50,647 nt of DNA from NCBI GenBank assembly GCA_029938265.1, contig JAOZVI010000006.1, forward strand, positions 1 through 50,647, written 5' to 3'. A program made the translations under genes and the position numbers. Within the stretch, counting starts at the first letter, position 1; every line of letters starts with the position of its first letter. Positions 8,043-15,375 of this stretch are shown here, in pieces. The notes beneath the pieces are model-generated. The model searched no databases. It had not been told where the DNA came from and was given only the letters and a program-made list of their open reading frames with translations. Origin of the DNA: Flavobacteriaceae bacterium. GTDB taxonomy: Bacteria > Bacteroidota > Bacteroidia > Flavobacteriales > Flavobacteriaceae.

Positions 8043-9786
8043 ATGGTGTAGATAAATCGTTAATTATATTATCGTATTCTTCTATTGCTTTTTCTAAATT
8101 GAAAGCTTTATTAAAATCCGTGTTTTCTGATAATCTCTGTTTAAAAATTTCTGGAAATTTTTTCATTGCATCATTCAGAGAATTAGAAGATGATTGACCT
8201 AACCCACAACGACTGGTTGTTTTAATAATTTTACTCCATTCTTTAATATCTGCTAAATCCTTTTCTTCGGCATGCCCTAATATCAACTTATTTATTTTTT
8301 TATTTAAAAGAAAATTTCCTGTTCTACACGGTACACATATGCCACAAGATTCTTCAACAAAGAAATTAGAGTAATTTTTTAAAATATGAAGGAGGTCTCT
8401 TTTATTGTCAAAAATCATTACAGAGCCACCGCATTGTAAATCCTCACCACTAATGTTTCTGTCGAAATCAATTTCAGACAGCAATTCTCCCGATGGACCA
8501 CTAAATTGAATCATTTTGATGTCTTTGGCTCCGGTTAAATTGATAAACTCTCGCATATTCATTCCCCATTCGATTTCATAAATTCCTTTCTTTTCACAAT
8601 CTCCGGAAACACTTAACAATTTAGTTCCGGGTGTTTTATCTGTACCTAATGCTAACCAAGAATCAACGCCCATTTCAAGAATTCTGGGAACAGCACACAG
8701 CGTTTCAACGTTATTTACAACAGTTGGTTTATCATTAAAACCTTTTTCAACAGGAAAAACCTCTTTTGTGCTTGGTTCACCTCTTTTTCCTTCCATAGAA
8801 TGGATAAGAGCCGTTTCTTCTCCACATATATAAGCACCTGCACCTAAATGGATATAGATGTCAAAATCAAAGGGTATTTTAGCCAAAATTTCTTTTCCTA
8901 GTTTACCATCTTCTCTATATTTAGATAATAATTTTTCTAGTTTTTGTTTCAAATAGCGGTATTCAGCTCTAAGATAAATTGCTCCTATGGATGCCCCAAC
9001 TGAATAGGCGGCAAATATCATTCCTTCAATTAGTAATTCAGGATGTTCTTCAAGCAAAACCCTATCTTTAAAAGTTCCTGGTTCACCTTCATCAGCATTA
9101 CAAATAATATACTTTTGATCCGCTTTATTATTATGGCAAAATTGCCATTTTAAACCAGTTGGGAAAAAGGCACCTCCACGACCTGCTAATTTTGATTTTT
9201 TTATCTTTTCAATTATTTCTTCCGGATTATATTTTTCTAAAAAAGATAATGTGGCGTATGGGACGTAAGGTTTAAAAAATACCGTCTTATCAATACTTGG
9301 CTTATATTGAATAACACTTTTAGGTGTGTCGCAAATTTCAAAAGCTTTTTTCCCATTTCTAATTTGTGATATTATATCTTTGATCTTATAAGGAGTCAGG
9401 TGAGTAAATGGTTGAAAATTAATTAAACATGCTGGTTCTTGGTCGCTTAAACCAATACATGGAGATTTAAACAAACCAAACATTTTGTCGGCTGTTACAT
9501 GACCCATTTTTACTCCTATTGCTTCCTCAAAGGCTTCAACTATTTTGTTTCTTCCCGAATATTGAGAGATTACACATTCATTAATGTATATGGTGTATTT
9601 GCCACAATCTGTTCTATGGTAAAAATGATAAAAGGTTACGACACCTTCTAATTCCATTCTTGACATGTTAAACTCTTGTGAAATTTTTGTCATATCATCG
9701 TGACTTATAAACCTTTTTTTTCTTTGTACGTCCCATAAAACACTCATTAAAGAGGATCTTAAAGGAATATTATTTTGTATAGCCAT
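8035..9786 (-). CDS. hoxF: HoxF with fused HoxE-like domain: NAD(H)- and FMN-binding diaphorase subunit
   Basis: This subunit exchanges electrons with NAD+ through FMN. Residues 1-145 are NuoE/HoxE-like (LEGVVTFYHFY, GLFKSPCIGLSDQEPACLI). Residues about 185-583 are NuoF-like, with the NADH loop GRGGAFFPTGLKW (202-214), FMN-site NADEGEPGTFKDR (230-242) and the [4Fe-4S] ligands Cys481, 484, 487 (CGICVPC) and Cys527 (SRCGLG). The E-part lacks the standard Cx4C...Cx3C set: residues at those places are Asn69, Ser74, Cys110 and Ser114, so its [2Fe-2S] cluster is probably absent. A HoxE-HoxF fusion is known from C. necator-type enzymes. I start at 9786 (MAIQNNIPLRSS) rather than 9816, because the upstream 10 codons are unlike the family. 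It is the first gene of the hox operon. Confidence 0.95.
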   Translation of the reverse strand: MAIQNNIPLRSSLMSVLWDVQRKKRFISHDDMTKISQEFNMSRMELEGVVTFYHFYHRTDCGKYTIYINECVISQYSGRNKIVEAFEEAIGVKMGHVTADKMFGLFKSPCIGLSDQEPACLINFQPFTHLTPYKIKDIISQIRNGKKAFEICDTPKSVIQYKPSIDKTVFFKPYVPYATLSFLEKYNPEEIIEKIKKSKLAGRGGAFFPTGLKWQFCHNNKADQKYIICNADEGEPGTFKDRVLLEEHPELLIEGMIFAAYSVGASIGAIYLRAEYRYLKQKLEKLLSKYREDGKLGKEILAKIPFDFDIYIHLGAGAYICGEETALIHSMEGKRGEPSTKEVFPVEKGFNDKPTVVNNVETLCAVPRILEMGVDSWLALGTDKTPGTKLLSVSGDCEKKGIYEIEWGMNMREFINLTGAKDIKMIQFSGPSGELLSEIDFDRNISGEDLQCGGSVMIFDNKRDLLHILKNYSNFFVEESCGICVPCRTGNFLLNKKINKLILGHAEEKDLADIKEWSKIIKTTSRCGLGQSSSNSLNDAMKKFPEIFKQRLSENTDFNKAFNLEKAIEEYDNIINDLSTPYE

Positions 9787-9813
9787 AATAAAAATATATA
9801 ATATAATGTGTAA

Positions 9814-9858
9814 CAAATGTAGCGTTCAGAAAAATTCTAATAACTGACAATTATCAGT
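9814..9858 (-). promoter_or_regulatory. hox operon promoter with CRP/FNR-like dyad
   Basis: On the minus strand a TACATTTG box (9814-9821) matches the Bacteroidota -7 consensus, giving a start near 9809. Upstream, positions 9843-9858 hold the dyad ACTGATAATTGTCAGT (minus-strand reading), with 5-bp perfect arms and a TGA-N6-TCA core of the CRP/FNR type. The dyad centre (9850.5) is 36.5 bases from the end of the -7 box, about -41.5 from the predicted start, the usual place for a class II activator. The hya promoter has the same spacing. The regulator itself is not in the window. Confidence 0.6.
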
Positions 9859-9961
9859 AAATTATAATTTAATAGATATTTATGAAAATGTGAAGTTTTT
9901 TGCTTTTTGGATACTATATATTCAAAAAGAATTAATAAAATTAAATATTATTCAAGAATTG

Positions 9962-10303
9962 TTAAGAAACTTCTAAAGCTTTTACTCTCATCTCTTTTCC
10001 TTGAATGATGTTCTTAAAATAACTGTTGCATTTAGGGCAGGAATCATAATAATTATTGATCTCATATTTATGCTCGCAATCCATGCAAACAGCAATTCCT
10101 TTTGTCTTAAAAATTTTCTTTGTTGCGTTTTCCAGAAGTGTTCCATTTACTGCCATCGGCCATACAAAATCTAAAGAATCTATTTCGACGCCCGATAATT
10201 TTCCTATTTCGAGTTCAATGAGGTCAATTTTTTTTGCATTGGCTTTTTTTGCTTCTTTCTCAGCAATTTTTACGATTCCCATTGCAATGGATAATTCATG
10301 CAT
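9962..10303 (-). CDS. hypA: hydrogenase nickel-incorporation protein HypA
   Basis: HypA is the small zinc-containing nickel chaperone that, with HypB, loads Ni into the hydrogenase large subunit. The 113-residue product has the required N-terminus MHE, where Met1, His2 and Glu3 bind nickel. It also has a four-cysteine zinc site: Cys73 and Cys76 in VCMDC, Cys89 and Cys92 in SCPKC. It reads toward hoxEF on the same strand, but the 175-base gap contains the hox promoter, so it may be transcribed both alone and into hox. No hypB gene is in the window, so nickel delivery must use a distant HypB or another GTPase or metallochaperone. Confidence 0.96.
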   Translation of the reverse strand: MHELSIAMGIVKIAEKEAKKANAKKIDLIELEIGKLSGVEIDSLDFVWPMAVNGTLLENATKKIFKTKGIAVCMDCEHKYEINNYYDSCPKCNSYFKNIIQGKEMRVKALEVS

Positions 10304-10508
10304 TAAATTAAAATTTAGATAATCAAATTAAATATTTTAAACTTCAATATTAAAAAGAGTAAGTTTAATAATCAACTAAAAATAGAGAAATATTTTAGAA
10401 TCCATTAAATTTTTAACTAGCATACACTTTTATTTGTTTTGATTTTCTTTCTTAAATAAATTGTAATATTAACTACTACATAACTCATTAACTGCTTATT
10501 AGACTAAG

Positions 10509-10673
10509 TAGTGTCTGGTCGAAAATACCCCAAAATTCAAATCGTTTCTTTTTGCAATCTTTTCACTTTTTTACAATCGACTGATACTACGGCATCACCT
10601 CATATAAAAAAATAAAAATCTTATCAAAAATAATTCAATTTAGAAAAATTTGTTTATTTCCGACCAGATACTA
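10509..10673. mobile_element. decayed insertion-sequence fragment or MITE with inverted ends
   Basis: The sequence TAGTGTCTGGTCGAAAAT (10509-10526) is repeated inverted at 10656-10673, differing at 2 of 18 positions. Between the ends, the minus strand has a short frame ending GDAVVSVDCKKVKRLQ plus four residues, stopping 26 bases from the end. This is the layout of a transposase tail beside a terminal repeat, but no full transposase remains. No target duplication is evident. The element occupies the 508-base gap between hypA and hyaA; the rest of that gap is AT-rich apart from the hya promoter. The IS family is not identified. Confidence 0.6.
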
Positions 10674-10723
10674 AGAAACTTTAATAATATATATTATTTA
10701 TAATAGATTTAAATAGATAAAAT

Positions 10724-10767
10724 ATGATTTTTATCATCTAAATTCTTTCAAATTCCGTATAAATTTA
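10724..10767 (+). promoter_or_regulatory. hya operon promoter with FNR-like dyad
   Basis: ATGATTTTTATCAT (10724-10737) contains the core TGAT-N4-ATCA, the recognition pattern of FNR-type regulators. A near-consensus -7 box TAAATTTA (10760-10767, one mismatch to TAnnTTTG) follows. The dyad centre (10730.5) is 36.5 bases from the box end, the same as at the hox promoter. The start would be near 10772, with a 40-base leader before hyaA. In DNA this AT-rich a TGAT-N4-ATCA match alone is weak evidence; the shared geometry is what supports it. Confidence 0.6.
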
Positions 10768-10811
10768 AGCTCAGAAGTTAAAGTAACTTAAGTAACTTAA
10801 AATATGGCATC

Positions 10812-11933
10812 ATGAGAAAAACAGTAAAAAAAGAAGATACATATTACGAGAATATCATAAAAAAAGGATATTCTAGAAGAGATTTTATGAAATTTGCTAC
10901 AGTGATGACGGCATTCATGGGATATGAATCTTCTGTGGTCTCACAGGTTGTAAAAGCATTGGAAACCAAAAAAAGAATTCCTGTTATTTGGGAACATTTT
11001 CAAGAATGTACAGGTTGTACAGAATCTTTTATCCGTTCGGATCACCCACTGGTTTCAGATTTAATCTTAGATACCATTTCATTAGATTATACTGATACGC
11101 TTATGGCTGCTTCAGGTCATAATGCAGAGGCAGCAAAACAAGAATCAATGAAAGAGAATTATGGAAAATATATTCTTATAGTTGAAGGAGCTATACCTAC
11201 TAAAAACGAAGGATATTGCACTATTGCCGGAAGATCTGCAATTGAGGTTCTTAAAGAGTCTGCTGCAGGTGCTGCTGCCATTCTTGCTTTTGGTAGTTGT
11301 TCATCTTGGGGAGGTGTTCAGGCGGCACATCCAAATCCAACAGGTTCTGTTCCTGTTGATGAAATAATAAAAAATAAACCCATCATTAGAGTACCCGGTT
11401 GCCCACCAATTTCAGAAGTGATGACTGGTGTTGTTGTTCATTACGCAACTTTTGGTAGGCTACCAGATTTAGACTCAATGGGCAGACCAAAACAATTTTA
11501 CGGAAAAAGAGTACATGACAGCTGCTATAGAAGACCAAATTTTGATGCCGGGCTTTTTGCAGAGACATATGACAGTGAAGAGGCCAAAAAAGGATATTGT
11601 TTGTATAAAGCAGGTTGTAGAGGTCCGGTTACTTATAACGCATGTGGATCAATGGAATGGAATAATGGAGTTAGTTTCCCTATCAAATCAGGTTATCCTT
11701 GTATAGGTTGTAGTGAGAATAATTTTTGGGATAATGGACCTTTCACTGAAAGATTGACAAATGTGCCTGGTATGGGAATAGAAGCTACAGCTGATAAGAT
11801 TGGTAAAATTGTATTAGGAGCAACTGCCGTTGGAGTTGCCGGTCATGCAATACTCACCAATCTGGCAAAGAAAAAAGAATTGAAGGCTGCTCATAAAATG
11901 GCAATTAAAAATAAAAAACGTATCAAAGAATAA
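10812..11933 (+). CDS. hyaA: membrane-bound [NiFe] hydrogenase small subunit (group 1), Tat-exported
   Basis: This Fe-S subunit carries electrons from the Ni-Fe site to the cytochrome b. A twin-arginine signal SRRDFMKF (21-28) exports it, with its partner, to the periplasmic face, and a C-terminal hydrophobic helix (about 332-351) anchors it. Proximal cluster ligands are Cys66 and Cys69 (ECTGCTE), Cys163 (GSCSSWGG) and Cys197 (PGCPP). Distal ligands are His235, Cys238, Cys263 and Cys269. The medial [3Fe-4S] site has Cys278, Cys297 and Cys300 with Pro in place of a fourth Cys. The two extra cysteines of oxygen-tolerant six-Cys enzymes are both Gly here (68 and 168), so a standard proximal cluster is expected. 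First gene of the plus-strand hya operon. Confidence 0.96.
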   Translation: MRKTVKKEDTYYENIIKKGYSRRDFMKFATVMTAFMGYESSVVSQVVKALETKKRIPVIWEHFQECTGCTESFIRSDHPLVSDLILDTISLDYTDTLMAASGHNAEAAKQESMKENYGKYILIVEGAIPTKNEGYCTIAGRSAIEVLKESAAGAAAILAFGSCSSWGGVQAAHPNPTGSVPVDEIIKNKPIIRVPGCPPISEVMTGVVVHYATFGRLPDLDSMGRPKQFYGKRVHDSCYRRPNFDAGLFAETYDSEEAKKGYCLYKAGCRGPVTYNACGSMEWNNGVSFPIKSGYPCIGCSENNFWDNGPFTERLTNVPGMGIEATADKIGKIVLGATAVGVAGHAILTNLAKKKELKAAHKMAIKNKKRIKE

Positions 11934-11950
11934 AAAATAATTAATTAAAA

Positions 11951-11970
11951 AATCCTGCTAAAGTAGGATT
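11951..11970 (+). other. stem-loop between hyaA and hyaB
   Basis: AATCCTGC and GTAGGATT pair over 8 bp (one G-U) around a TAAA loop in the 111-base gap between the subunit genes. No T tract follows, so it is unlikely to be a full terminator. It may affect mRNA processing or the relative amounts of the two subunits. Confidence 0.45.
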
Positions 11971-12044
11971 AGTTCAATTCACTATTTTAAATATGATTAT
12001 AAGTCTGTTAAAAATAGAGTTTCACTAAAATAACAATATATATT

Positions 12045-13781
12045 ATGGCAAACAGAATTGTAATAGATCCGATAACTAGAATAGAAGGACATTTACGTGT
12101 TGAAGCAGAAATAAAAGATGGTAAAGTAGTAAATGCATATTGTTCCTCAACTATGATTAGAGGAATGGAAAAAATTGTTGAAAATAGAGACCCAAGAGAC
12201 GTATGGGCTTTTGTACAAAGAACCTGTGGTGTTTGTACAACAGTTCATGCCATTGCATCAATACGTTCGGTTGAAAATGCTTTAGGTATTGTAATACCTC
12301 CAAATGCAGAATTAGCCAGAAATATTATTACTACGTCACAAGCTATGCAAGATCACGTTATACATTTTTATCATTTACATGCTCTTGACTGGGTTGATAT
12401 AACACAAGTTTTAAATGCTGATCCAAAAGCTACTTCAGAATTAGCGCAAAGCATCTCAAAATGGCATAATAGCTCTCCGGGATATTTTTCAGATGTGAAG
12501 GCCAGAATTAAAAAATTTGTTGATAGTGGCCAGTTAGGAATTTTTGCAAAAGGGTATTGGGGTCATTCCGCTATGAAATTACCTGCTGAAGTAAACTTAT
12601 TGGCAGTAGCACATTACCTAGAAGCATTAGAATGGCAAAAAGAAATTATTAAAATTCATACAATACTTGGTGGTAAAAATCCACACCCCCATTTCTTAGT
12701 AGGTGGAATGGCAAGTGCTATTAATGTGAGTGATGCCGGTGGATTGAATATCGAAAGATTGGCATATGTAAGTAAATTATTAAAAGATGCGCATAAATTT
12801 ATCAATGAGGTTTATATTCCAGATCTTTTAGCCATTGCTTCATTCTACAAAGACTGGGGTGCTATCGGTGGAAATAAATTTAACAATTACTTATCTTTTG
12901 GTGATCTTCCAACAGGTAATTATGGAGATATTGATACCTATAAATGGCCTCAAGGTGTAATATTAAATGGTGATCTTAGCAAAGTTCATCCGGTAGATCT
13001 TGAAAAAACAAATGAAATTCAAGAATTTATCAATAAATCATGGTATGATTATCCTGAAGGAAAAGATTCTGGTTTACATCCTTGGGAAGGAGAAACAGAA
13101 ATTAACTATACAGGCCCTAAACCTCCCTTCGAACACCTCGATGTAGATAAAGAATATAGCTTTATTAAAACACCAAGATGGCAAGGAAAACCTATGGAAG
13201 TAGGTCCTTTATCCAGAATGTTGGTTGGATACGTTAAAGGAATACCTGAGTATAAAGAAGTTGTTGATTATGCACTTACAACCTTAGATGTACCTGTGGG
13301 TGCGTTGCTATCTACTTTAGGTAGAACTGCAGCCAGAGGTTTAGAATCTAAATTATTGGCTGACTGGGGATTAGAATTCTTTGACCAATTAATCAATAAT
13401 ATTAAAAATGGTGATACCAGAATGGCTTCTACTGAAAAGTGGGATCCATCAACATGGCCTGCAGAAGCAAAAGGAGTTGGCTATATGGAAGCCCCAAGAG
13501 GAGCTTTAGCCCACTGGATTAAAATTAAAGATAGAAAGACAGAAAAATATCAAATGGTTGTACCAACTACTTGGAATGCCGGGCCTCGTGATCCTAAAGG
13601 TCAAATGTCTGCTTACGAATCCGCATTAATCGATACGCCTGTTGCTGATCCTGATAATCCTGTTGAAATTTTAAGAACCATTCATTCATTTGATCCATGT
13701 TTGGCATGTGCTGTTCATTTATATGATGAACAAGGGAAAAATATAAGTCAGGTTCATATAGGAGGAGCTTGTAGTATTTGA
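12045..13781 (+). CDS. hyaB: membrane-bound [NiFe] hydrogenase large subunit (group 1)
   Basis: The catalytic subunit of the respiratory uptake hydrogenase, 578 residues. The L1 motif RTCGVCTTVHA gives Cys61 and Cys64, and L2 DPCLACAVH gives Cys552 and Cys555, the four ligands of the Ni-Fe site. A 20-residue tail after His558 (LYDEQGKNISQVHIGG...) should be removed by HyaD before export. The N-terminus ANRIVIDPITRIEGHLRVE and the segment EAPRGALAHW are typical of the family. It has no signal peptide of its own; as in related enzymes it should travel with the Tat-tagged small subunit. It sits between hyaA and the cytochrome gene, whose start is 26 bases beyond its stop. Confidence 0.97.
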   Translation: MANRIVIDPITRIEGHLRVEAEIKDGKVVNAYCSSTMIRGMEKIVENRDPRDVWAFVQRTCGVCTTVHAIASIRSVENALGIVIPPNAELARNIITTSQAMQDHVIHFYHLHALDWVDITQVLNADPKATSELAQSISKWHNSSPGYFSDVKARIKKFVDSGQLGIFAKGYWGHSAMKLPAEVNLLAVAHYLEALEWQKEIIKIHTILGGKNPHPHFLVGGMASAINVSDAGGLNIERLAYVSKLLKDAHKFINEVYIPDLLAIASFYKDWGAIGGNKFNNYLSFGDLPTGNYGDIDTYKWPQGVILNGDLSKVHPVDLEKTNEIQEFINKSWYDYPEGKDSGLHPWEGETEINYTGPKPPFEHLDVDKEYSFIKTPRWQGKPMEVGPLSRMLVGYVKGIPEYKEVVDYALTTLDVPVGALLSTLGRTAARGLESKLLADWGLEFFDQLINNIKNGDTRMASTEKWDPSTWPAEAKGVGYMEAPRGALAHWIKIKDRKTEKYQMVVPTTWNAGPRDPKGQMSAYESALIDTPVADPDNPVEILRTIHSFDPCLACAVHLYDEQGKNISQVHIGGACSI

Positions 13782-13807
13782 TATTTTAATAATTAAAATT
13801 AAAGAAA

Positions 13808-14542
13808 ATGACCGCAAAAACTTATAATTACAAAAGAGTCTATGTATGGAGTCTTGTGGTTCGGTTTTTTCACTGGACTACTGCATTTTCCACAACAATT
13901 CTAATTATTACAGGATTTATAATAGCTGATCCACCCGCGATATCTCAAAATGTAGAAGCAACAAATTCTTATTGGTTTGGGTATGTTAGAGCTATACATT
14001 TTATTACTGCATTTATTTTGGTGGCAGCTGTAATCTTTAGATTCTATTGGTCTTTTGTAGGTAACAGATTTGCCAGTTGGAAAAATTTTATTCCATTCAC
14101 AAAAAAAGGTATAAGTAATATCTGGCATGTTCTTAAAATTGACATACTTTTAATGCCGGATAAAGAACATAAACTTTCAAATATTAGTATTGGACATAAT
14201 TATTTGGCAGCTTTTTCATACCTTATTATGACATTGCTTTTTGTTTTACAATTTTCAACAGGATTTGCTTTAATGTCTCCAACATCCGACTTTTGGTTTA
14301 CCGATATGTTTTCGTGGGTCTTACCACTTTTTGGTGGAGATATTCCTGTAAGATATATCCATCATATTTCAACATGGATGTTTATTATCTTTGTTGTAGT
14401 GCATGTTTATCTTGTGCTTTATCATGACTATGTGGAAGGTCGTGGCGAGGTGTCTTCTATGATCAGTGGCTATAAATTTGTTAGATCAGAAAGATTTAAT
14501 AAGTCAAAAATAAAAAATAGAGAAGTTTTAAGTGACGAATAA
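13808..14542 (+). CDS. hyaC: hydrogenase-associated cytochrome b subunit
   Basis: A 244-residue di-haem cytochrome b of the HyaC/HupC family that anchors the hydrogenase in the membrane and passes electrons to quinone. Four long hydrophobic helices are visible, starting around residues 15, 57, 135 and 183. They carry histidines suitable for haem binding, including the one in RFFHWTTAF, the one in RAIHFITAF, and the RYIHHISTW and FVVVHVYLVLYHD sets. Its place directly after the large-subunit gene and before the protease is the usual order. Its presence says the group 1 enzyme feeds the respiratory quinone pool rather than a soluble carrier. Confidence 0.95.
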   Translation: MTAKTYNYKRVYVWSLVVRFFHWTTAFSTTILIITGFIIADPPAISQNVEATNSYWFGYVRAIHFITAFILVAAVIFRFYWSFVGNRFASWKNFIPFTKKGISNIWHVLKIDILLMPDKEHKLSNISIGHNYLAAFSYLIMTLLFVLQFSTGFALMSPTSDFWFTDMFSWVLPLFGGDIPVRYIHHISTWMFIIFVVVHVYLVLYHDYVEGRGEVSSMISGYKFVRSERFNKSKIKNREVLSDE

Positions 14543-14553
14543 TAAATTGGCCT

Positions 14554-15105
14554 ATGATTTCAGATGAAGTAATAGAATTGCAAAAGTTGTTCTATCAAAC
14601 ACATGATTATTTAGACAGTAAAAAGAAAGATAAAATCCTGATTTTGGGAATTGGAAATTACCTGATGGGGGATGAAGGTGTTGGTGTACATACAATTCAT
14701 GCTTTAAGTAAGGTGGAATTGCCAGAAAATGTGGATATTATTGATGGTGGAACCGGAAGTTTTGATCTTATGCCAATTCTATCACAATATCCTTTGGTTA
14801 TCTTTGTTGATGCTACCATGGATTCAAAACCAGCTGGTACCATTAATGTAATTTATCCAAAATTTGCCAAAGATTTTCCAACCGTTCTAAGTGCACATGA
14901 TGTTGGATTAAAAGACATGATAGATGCATTGGAATTTCAGGGAGAATTGCCCAAAATTATCTTAGTAACTGTTTCTATTGATGAAATGATTCCTATGACT
15001 ATTCAACTTACGAAAGATGTAAATGATAGTATTCCAAAAGTAGTTAAAAGAATAACAGATATTTTAGGAAAGATAAAAACTGTACAAAAAGAAATATTAG
15101 AATAA
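14554..15105 (+). CDS. hyaD: HyaD/HupD-type hydrogenase maturation protease
   Basis: A 183-residue endopeptidase that trims the C-terminal tail of the group 1 large subunit. From residue 27 it has ILILGIGNYLMGDEGVGVH with the first acidic nickel ligand, then VIFVDATMD and LSAHDVGLKD with the other acidic and His ligands. About 27 extra residues precede the core. It starts 11 bases after hyaC and is followed by a strong terminator, so hyaABCD is a complete four-gene unit. It is clearly distinct from the shorter HoxW, consistent with one protease per hydrogenase. Confidence 0.95.
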   Translation: MISDEVIELQKLFYQTHDYLDSKKKDKILILGIGNYLMGDEGVGVHTIHALSKVELPENVDIIDGGTGSFDLMPILSQYPLVIFVDATMDSKPAGTINVIYPKFAKDFPTVLSAHDVGLKDMIDALEFQGELPKIILVTVSIDEMIPMTIQLTKDVNDSIPKVVKRITDILGKIKTVQKEILE

Positions 15106-15127
15106 TTATACAAATTTTCATAGGGGG

Positions 15128-15167
15128 AAAGGCCTATTCACTTTTCAGAATGGGTCTTTTTATTTTT
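15128..15167 (+). terminator. intrinsic terminator of the hyaABCD operon
   Basis: A 12-bp stem, with three G-U pairs, joins AAAGGCCTATTC (15128-15139) and GAATGGGTCTTT (15148-15159). It has an 8-base loop and is followed by a T-rich run. It separates the hydrogenase structural genes from hypF. The remaining sequence to 15337 is locally richer in G and C and contains short open frames of no recognisable identity. Confidence 0.8.
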
Positions 15168-15337
15168 ATGTGTTCATTGCAAATGTGTGTATTGTGAAAA
15201 TAAAATATTTTCTCGATTTGGAATAGCAATTGATCTGGGTCCGGGTTTTACCAGCATAAATGATCTCCCTTTTGTAATTAGCAATAGAGTAGCACTTTAT
15301 TATAGACTCTGAAATAATTGAATATTGTCATTAATAT

Positions 15338-15368
15338 TTTGTTTAAAACAATTGAAATACTATTTTTG
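15338..15368 (+). promoter_or_regulatory. hypFDE promoter
   Basis: A full Bacteroidota promoter: -33 TTTG (15338-15341), a 19-base spacer, then -7 TATTTTTG (15361-15368). The predicted start is near 15373, only about 3 bases before the hypF ATG, so the mRNA would be almost leaderless. No convincing FNR-like dyad is in register, so the maturation genes may be expressed independently of the hya promoter. Confidence 0.65.
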
Positions 15369-15375
15369 AGTAAAT

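Noticed and set aside
10363-10376. GTTTAATAATCAAC upstream of hypA as a third FNR-like site
   Set aside because: Only one half-site is good and no -7 box is in register.
15168-15197. Met-Cys start (ATG TGT) that could have been a hypC gene before hypF
   Set aside because: The frame stops after nine codons and shows no HypC sequence.
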